From a virus, in the IMG/VR virus record IMGVR_UViG_3300020159_001374, positions 1 through 28,940 of that record: a stretch of DNA of 28,940 bases. The stretch is one strand, 5' to 3'. Positions 8,101-17,100 of this stretch are shown here, piece after piece. The notes beneath the pieces were generated by a model. The model was given only the letters and a program-made list of their open reading frames with translations. It was not told the DNA's origin and did not search any database. The position numbers were made by a program, and so were the translations under genes. Positions within the stretch are counted from its first letter, which is position 1. Each line of letters opens with the position of its first letter.

Positions 8101-11100
8101 GCCAAGCATGGAGCAGCAAGCAATTGTTAACCTTCTTGGAGTAAAGGGAGGAGCAAAGAAATTCTTTGCACAAGAAACTTCTGCAACAGCAGCCTCAATG
8201 ACTCCAGCCCAGTACGACACAGCAATAAAAGCAGAGATTCGTAAATCAATTCCAAGATTAGAAAACCTTCTTAAGACTTGGAACCTAGGCCCAGAAGAAA
8301 AAATTGTTTATGGAAATATGCTTCAAAGACTTAAGGATGGAGCAAAGACAGATTGGGCAGCACTACAGCCTATGCATGCTCGTGCAGGAGATGGTGTTAT
8401 AAAGGCAATTAGGGGTATTAATCCTGAATCATTAAGTGTTGAACAAAGAGAACAACTTAGCAGATACTCTTTAGCATCACTTGGCGAAGAGCAGTCATCT
8501 ATAGATAATTTAAAGGGTACTGTCAATAAACAATTTTTAGACAGGCTAGAGACTATAGATCCAGATAGAGCAAGAGTTATCAAGGCAGCATGGTTCGGTG
8601 GAAAGGTTGATAACGTTCCACCAACAGGAGGCTCACAAAGTTTTTCCTCACCAAGACAAACAACATTTTTAAACGAACTTGATAAGATGACTCCAGTCAA
8701 TATCGATGGAGTAACTAAATATGTCCATGACGACGATATGGATGCATTTGCATCAGACCCTAAAGGAAGAGCAAAGTGGGCAAGAACATCTCAAGAAGTT
8801 AGAGATATGCTTCTTTACAGAATGGGTGCTGAGCCAGATGATAAGGGCAGATTTGTTGCTAATAAAAAATTTACTGGAAGATTTGGTGACCTTGGTGCTT
8901 TTACAAAAACACTAAGATCCACTGGAAAACAGTCAGGAGGAGGTCTTGGAAATACAAGCAAGATTGTAAAACCTTTTGCAAAACAAGAAATAGAAGAATA
9001 CAACAAAAGAGTTGGAAATCCGCTTACAACGATAACAGGAAAACAGATGCTTGCCGATGGGTGGTCTCCAGAGGAGGTTAAAGATCGATTAAAAGAAAAT
9101 CTTTCACACATAAAAAAAGAAGTTACTGGTTCAACATCAGGTGCTCTAAAGATGAAAACTGGAGAGGCTTTATATGATACAAGATTATTAAATAATTATC
9201 TAAATGCAGACAGAAGAAGTTCCAAGATCCTTGATTGGAATGGCCCTAATAATATTTTAGGATTATCAGATGTAGAAGAATATAGAAGAGCAGCAGACTT
9301 TATGGCAAAAGAACAGCATCCAACGAATGCAAATGAAAGAGCACTTCTTGCTAAAGCCGCAGAATTAGATCAGATAGTTATTAATCATAAAGATAAGGGA
9401 AACAAAGTTCCATCAGATTTAATCATAGCAGATAAAAGAGTTCCTAAAGCATTAAGAACTCTAATATCAGACCCACGATTCCAGCCAGGTAGATTACTTA
9501 ATTTAGCAGCACAATCAGCAGACCAGGTTTTAGTAAATCCTAATAACGAAACTAAGATAACTGTTAATCCAAAGACTAAGAAAGTAAAAGAACAAAGATT
9601 AACAAATGCTAACACTACTCCTAAACCTGTTGGAGCAGTAGCAGACAGCGGAAGCCGATTAGATACCAGAGCAACATCATTAGGACCAAATCAAAGCGTT
9701 GTAACAAGAAGCCAACTTTTAAATTTCCGCAGAGGTTTTGCAAAAATTCCTACATTCTCTATGCCTGGAAAAATTGATGGAGACCCCAGCGTAGGAAAAA
9801 TCACATCATCGGATCAACTAAGCAAAGCAGCACAAAAAAGAATTAATGCTGGACTTGCTGAAAAGGCAAGACTATTAGCAAAAGAAAATAAACTAACTAA
9901 GACTCAAATTACAAGGGCAATTGAAAAGATAAGAACACAAAGAACTGAAACAGAAATTACAAAGGCAAATATTCGTTTACAAACTCAGGCTGCTAATGAA
10001 GCCAAAAAGAATGCATTATCTCCAAAGCAACAGAAAAAATTAGATCGTCAAACAGTAAGACAAAACAGGATGGAGAAAGTAGGTAGATACTCTGGTGGCG
10101 TTTCTATGGCTCTTGGAACTGCAGGCATGGGATTAATGATGGCTGGCCAAGAAAAGGCTGGTATGGCAGCAATGGGTGCATCTGCTGTAGCAGGATTGGC
10201 TCCAATGCTTACAAACCCTGCAGGAGCCGTTGCTGCAGGACTTATGGTAGCAGTAGGAGCAATTGTTGCATTTAACATGGCACTAGACAAGGCCAAAAAA
10301 GAAGGTATTGCTTTAGGTAATGCCATGTCTATGACTAAGGGCAAACTAATTGAATTATCAAAAATCACTAACACTGTTTCAGCATCTGAATCAGCAGACA
10401 GAAAAAGAGCAGATCTACTTGTTGGAGCAAATGAAAAACAACGCAAAGTTGGACAAACAATACTTGAGTCAGACTTTGGAAAATCACTACTTGCAGATAT
10501 AGAAGCACAGGTAAAAGCAGGATTCTCAAGTGCTGATATTGGAAAAAACATGGGAGTTCAACTGTCTGCAGCAATGCTTAGCGGTGTCATAGACTCAGAT
10601 CAAGCAAGAAGTTTGGCTATGGCAATAGGTAATGAGTTAAAAGACTATCCTCTATCTGCAAATATTGCTGCGGAAATAATTCAAATTACTGGTCCTAACG
10701 GAGAAAATATTAAAAAGGATCCACTACAAGTTGCTTTAGATATTGATAAAAAAACTTTTGAGACTTCTAAAAAGATGGTTGATTATGCATCAGGACAAAG
10801 TTTTTCCTATTGGAATGCATTAAATGCCTTTGGTGGAATTGGATCGGTTTCACAGCAGTTTGGCCCAATCGTCGGCGGTGCACTTGGTAAATTTAGTATG
10901 TTTGACCGCAATAAGAACACATCAACACTCATCGGCCCAGGTGGAACCATGGCATCTGCTGAATCAGCAAGAAAGGGAGAAAAGGGTACATGGCATCAGG
11001 TGCAACAATCTATAAATCCATACATTTATCAGGACTGGTATGATCCCAAAAAGAGTGGAATGGATAAAGCCTTGTCTGTTCTTACATTTGGTACAACCTC

Positions 11101-14100
11101 TGCATACTTTCAGATAAGAGATGCAAAGGCAGCATCACTTAAAATTCAAACTGCTGGTGCACAGTTAATGGTTCAAGAATTAGCAAACAATCAGCAAATA
11201 ATAGATTCATTAAACAAACAGTATGACATTAGACTAAAAAGTGCTAAAACTGAAAAAGAAAGAGCAAAAATTCAGGAAGAAAGAAGAGCAGCACTTGATG
11301 GTGTAAATGCACAAAATCAAAATCAAATCAATACAATCTTAGCATCTAAAGATAAAATTGGAGAAGATGCTTGGAATGCTGCCATTAAAGGCGCTGTAGA
11401 TGAGTTATATCCAAAAGGACCACAAGCAGCACTTAAAGATGCAGCACTTCTACAACTAGAGGGTATGGCAGATAGTGCATTTAAAACAGAAATGCAGTTG
11501 CAGTTTGCAAGTAACTTAATCGATCCAATGACTTTGATTGATTTACTTAGTAATGAACCATTCCAAAAAGAATATAATATTTTAGTTGATACTACTTTTA
11601 AAGGTGACGCTGCAGGCGCATCTGTTTTTTCACAGTTAATGTCAAAGGCTGGACTTGGTACTGATCAAAAAACCAATGTTACAGCAATGATAAATGATAC
11701 AACAACGTATGACGCTGCTATGAAAAACGCTACAACTGATGAACAAAGAGCAAAAGCCAGAGGGGATAGACAAGAACAGATAGATAGCATTAAAGAAGCA
11801 GTTGCTGCATTGTCTCAAATACAAGAAACCTATGGTATTAACTTAGATGTTAATGATAATAGTGTGGCAAAAGTTCAAAGAATTGCAGACATGGTAAAAG
11901 CATTAGGCGGGAAAAAGGGCGTAACAAAGGCTGAATTAAAAATAATGGCAGACCCGAAATTAGGGGGAGATCCAAGATATCAATACATTTTAGATAATTG
12001 GGAAGCGCTTGTTGGAGATGGCCTTACAATGTCAGCAACAATGTTGCTTAATCTTGAAACAATGGTTACAGATGATATGATTCTGCAGGGTTATTTGCAG
12101 GCTGCTGGAACTACAAGCGAGATTCAAACAAATGAATTAATGCAAAAGGGAATGATTCCAAGTTGGGCGATGGATAGAACTGCTAAAGAAAAGGCAGCCG
12201 CTTACTTTGCTGCAAATCCAGCCAAGTTTAAAGAAATCTTTGGTGTTGAGTATGAGGGTCAAGATCCTCCTGTAAAGGTGGCTGACCCACTTGAGTTCTT
12301 ACAGCCATTGGCTATGCAATTAAAGCAGGTAAGAGACAATGCATTTAATGCTCTTACTCCAGTAAAGTCATTGCTTGAAGCATTTACAAATAAAAAAACA
12401 CAAAAAGATGCTTTTAATTTATTCGATGGTATTCAAAATAGACTTTTAAGGTTTGGCGTTGGTAAAGACTTTAGAGAAGCAATTGATTCTATGTCTGCAG
12501 AAGAATTTTCAAAGGTAGCAGAATTAACAGGTGATAGAGCCCTCTTTACTTTTGAAAAAGATAAGCCAAGATCAAAGGATACAATTACTGGACTAACTGA
12601 TACTGGCTTGGCTGCTGACCAAGGATACCGTGAAAGAAACCTTGGTACCTTTAATCTTGCTAATGAAGAGACAATAAAAGATATACAAGATCAATCCAAG
12701 GCATACAACATTTTAATTGGAAACGGATTAAGCGCAGCCCAGGCTTTAGAAGTTGTTGCTGATAAGTCTCAAGCAGCAGCCATTGCAGCAGGGGCAATTT
12801 CAAGTAGTGACCCAGACTGGAAACTTTATATTTCAAACATTAAAGAATCAACCACTGCTCTTGAGCGCCAAGCAGCATTAAATGATGCAATTAAGGCAAA
12901 TGAAGAATTTAGACTATATGCAGACATGCCAAACCTTGTTTCTCAAATGAAAGAACTTGGATATAGTACTGACCAAGTTGATGCCGTTCTTGGAAATCCA
13001 AAACTAGCAAAGTTTTTAGTCAATGATTTAAAAGATGGAAAACTAGATTCTAAAGAAATTGCAGATTATTTAAATGGTATTGAAGCAAGAAAGATTATTG
13101 ATATTCAGGTTGCACTTAATAATGGAGATATAGAAAAAGCATCTCAAAATGGAAGACAACTTGTTGATGAACTGTTCGCAGCACAAGAAGGACTAATACT
13201 TTTTAGTGATGATGCCAAGTTAATTAAGAAAAATGAAAAAGAGATTTCAGACAAACAACTTCTTATTGCTGGATTCCAACAAGAGATTGATAAACTTAAT
13301 GACAAAATAGAAGATGGTCAAAGAAAAATTGAAGAAGCCTATACAAGACCAATTGAAGATTTAAATGAAGAGATAAATGATTTAACTCGTGACCTAGAAA
13401 CAAACCCATTATTTGGTGATCGTGCTATTAAAAAGATTCAAGATGAAAGCAGCATTCTTTCAAATGATTTAGAAATTATAAATCATGCAGCAGATGAAGT
13501 AAATAAAAGATATGATGAGCAAGCAGAGGCTCTTTCAGAGATTCAAAAGATTAATGAAAATATTGTAGAGCAACAAAGCAATCAACTTGATTTAGCAGAT
13601 GCTCTTTCAAAAGGAGATATTTCTGCAGCAGCCGAGGCTGTACAGGCAATGCGAGAAGCAAATGCATCACAGTTTGCATCAGATCAATCAGATGCTTTAG
13701 AGCAAGCAAGACAAAATGAACTTAACGCTCTTGTAGGTCCACAAAGAGGATTAACAGCAGAACAAATAAGTGAAAAGCAATATGAGAATGCACAAAAAAT
13801 TTATGAAATGGAAAACAATCCAACCAGACTTTCTATATTGGAAATGATTATTGGCAAACAAGATCAGATATATAATTACGAAGAAAGTCGTGAGTTGGCA
13901 CTTCGTGGTATTAGAAAACTTGAAGACGCAATCTTTAAGATTGAAGAAGAATCTATTGAGCCACTTCAAGAAAGAATAGACAAACTTATTTATGAAAATT
14001 CAGTTATACAGGACAGAATAAATAAACAAATAGCAGAACTTACAGTTCTTGGTGAGACAAGAGATACATGGGGGGAGATTAACGCAAAACTAGATTACGC

Positions 14101-17100
14101 AGCAGCAGCATTCAAGGCTCTAAATGGTTCAAAAGATCTTGCAGGTTTGCTACAATCAATACGAGAAATAGACTCCACCTGGACAAACATACTTCAAACA
14201 ATGTCTCTATATGCAGGGGCAATACCAAGCAATGGATCAGTTCAAGATTCAATAAATAAAATTGGTGGAGTTGGTGCAACTGCTTATGTAGCACCAGAAA
14301 GCACTGCAGAAGATGTTGCAGCAGCAGAAAAATTTGACAGCGTGGTTGCAGAATTAGATCACGCACAAGCAGCACTTGATAGTGCTCAAGAAGATTTTGA
14401 TGCAGCAGTTAAATTGGGAAATGCATATGGTGTCAGAAATGCTGGAGTAAGACTTGAAAACGCAAAAGCAAGACTTGCTGCTGCACAGATAGCCTATAAT
14501 GCAACACTTCCTAGTTCTGACTCAAACAATCCTGGAGGAAGAAATAAAAATACCTTCCAATACCTTGCTACTGGAGGAAAGGTTAAACCAGAATATTTTG
14601 AAACAGGAAAACTTGCTCGTGGTACAGACACAGTTCCTGCAATGTTAACTCCTGGAGAGTTTGTAGTTAAAAAATCTGCGGTAAAGAAGTATGGATCAAA
14701 ATTCTTTAAAAACCTCAATGACAAAAAGTATCCAAAAAAGACTGCATCTATAACCCCAGCAGCAGTACTTGACATAATTAGTAGAATTGGCCCCTCATTA
14801 GATATTAAACCAAAGTCTGCCTACGATGCTAACAACCAGCCTACTGGAAGTCCACAAGGAAGATACTGGGGAGAATTAGAAAGACTATACGAAGGCTCTC
14901 CAATCGGATTTGATAAAAATGGAAAGCCAATATTTAATACTACAGGAAAAGATCCATGGGGCGGAACAGAAATACCAGGACTTCCATTTAGTGGCAAGGT
15001 CGCAAATTTCTCAGACTATTTCCATCAACTAGCAGAGCAGCCAAAGGCATCTAGCAGCCCAGGAATGGGTATTGATAAGACTCCAGACCGTTATGCAGGT
15101 TCTGGTGCTTCTACGGGCGGTATTGGTAGTGGGGTATATCGTGCTGGTGGCCTACAACTATTCTCTAGAGGTGGAATGGTTAATCCATTAATGATGCATG
15201 ATGGCGGAATGGTAGGAAGGCCTCCACACCCTAACGCTCCAGAAGGACATATCCATCACCCAGATGGGTCAATGACTTTTAAGGGTAAAGCACTAACAAG
15301 AGATGGAAATCCTGCAGGGTTCAGGGAAATATTTAGAAAATCCAATTGGGAACAAACCGCTAACTTCTTTGGATTACCATCAATTGGAAAGACTATACAA
15401 GACCTTGTAAAATTTGGCGGACCACACGGAATGATCATGGCAAAACTTCAGGGTAAAGAAATGAAATCTAATCTTGGAGATAATCTAACGGCTGCATTAT
15501 CTGTTATTCCTATTCCTGTAATGAAATTATTAAAGCCAGCAATGAACTTAGTTAGCAAGGTAATTCCTCAAGGTGCAAAAAATTTCCTTGCAAACCAGGG
15601 CATTGACATGTTTAGCAAACTATCGACCAAGTTAAACGCACCTAAGATAACTTCAAAGCCAAATACAGAACCTTCATTGTCTAAAGATACAATAGAGATG
15701 ATTGAAAAGTATAAAGCAAATATTCAAACAAACATAAAAGAAATTGAACAATTAAAAAATGGTACTTACCTTCATCCAGGAACAAAAGAGCCTGTAGTTG
15801 GACAAGAAGCAGAGAATCTAATAAATTATCGTAAGGGCTGGATAGTTGAAGATCAAGAGCGAATTGCTTTAGGTCTAAAGTACGACGTTCCTCCAGATAT
15901 TTTTGGAACACTTGGAGAATATACTACACATCCAACAACAGCACAAGGCACAAACAAAGAGGCAATAGATCTTATAGCAAATCTAAGAAAAATTGGTAAG
16001 CCTATGACTGTTTATAGGGGATTAAGTTATAAAGACTTGGGAGATATTGCAGGCTTTAGAATGATGCCAAACACCCTTGGAATGATGAACGGTTTAGACT
16101 GGATGAAACAGTGGGGTCATCCAATGGAAGTTCTAGCACCAGGAGCAGCCTATGCACATGGATGGTTGCCAAATGCAGCAGATTTAATAAAGGCTTCTGG
16201 AAAGCCAGCACCAAGATCAGATGATCTTAAAAATGCTGCACCATTTATGTGGTTTGGCCAAGGAATAAAGCCAGGAGAATCTTGGATTCCAGAAAATATT
16301 AAATCTACAACAGAAAGTTTAGATTGGGCTAAGTATATTGCAAATCAAGGTGGTACTGGTGGAGGAGAGGCAGGCGCTGTAGCAAGAATTGAACTTGGGC
16401 CAGATGTTAGAGGTCTTAAAAACTTAATGGATTTTGGTATGGGTGGAACTGTTGCTGACCTTACCGCTACAGAGCAGTTGCTTGCTCCTTATACTAATTA
16501 TATTTTAAAAGAAGTTAAACCATTAGGACTTAATATTCCAGGAAAGGGTGGATTTGAGCGGGTTGATTACCACGTAGGACACAAGTATTACACGTCACCA
16601 GATATTCCTTTAGGAAGTGGGCCGTTCGATGAATGGGTGGGCGGTAATAATTTCTCCAAGTTACTTGATGAATATGTTTTTGAAGCAAACCAGACACTTC
16701 CAGTACCAAGCATAGCAGGAGATATGGGATATCCAACTTTTAACACAGTAAGTAATTCTAGCACAATAGATTCTATAAGCGAACTTACATCAAATTCAGT
16801 AAGTCCTGACTATATAGCAAATGTAGCAGCACGTGCTGCAACAATGTCAGCAGTTGCAGAAAAATTAAGAACTAATGCTCTTGAAAAACAAAATCTTCAA
16901 AATGCAGCAAAGGCTGAAGGATATGCAAAGAGAGGATATGCTTCTGGTGGTTTAGTTCCAAAACATTTTGCTGCTGGAGGATACGCTTCTGGAACAGATA
17001 CTGTTCCTGCAATGCTAACGCCTGGAGAGTTTGTAATTAAAAAATCTTCAGTTGATAAGTACGGAAAAGACTTTTTGCACGACATCAATGTTCAAAGATT

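Noticed and set aside
10048-10551. A 167-codon open frame on the - strand inside the tape measure.
   Set aside because: It lies opposite Ala/Gly-rich coding sequence, which produces long stop-free antisense frames. It has no ribosome site or recognisable domain.
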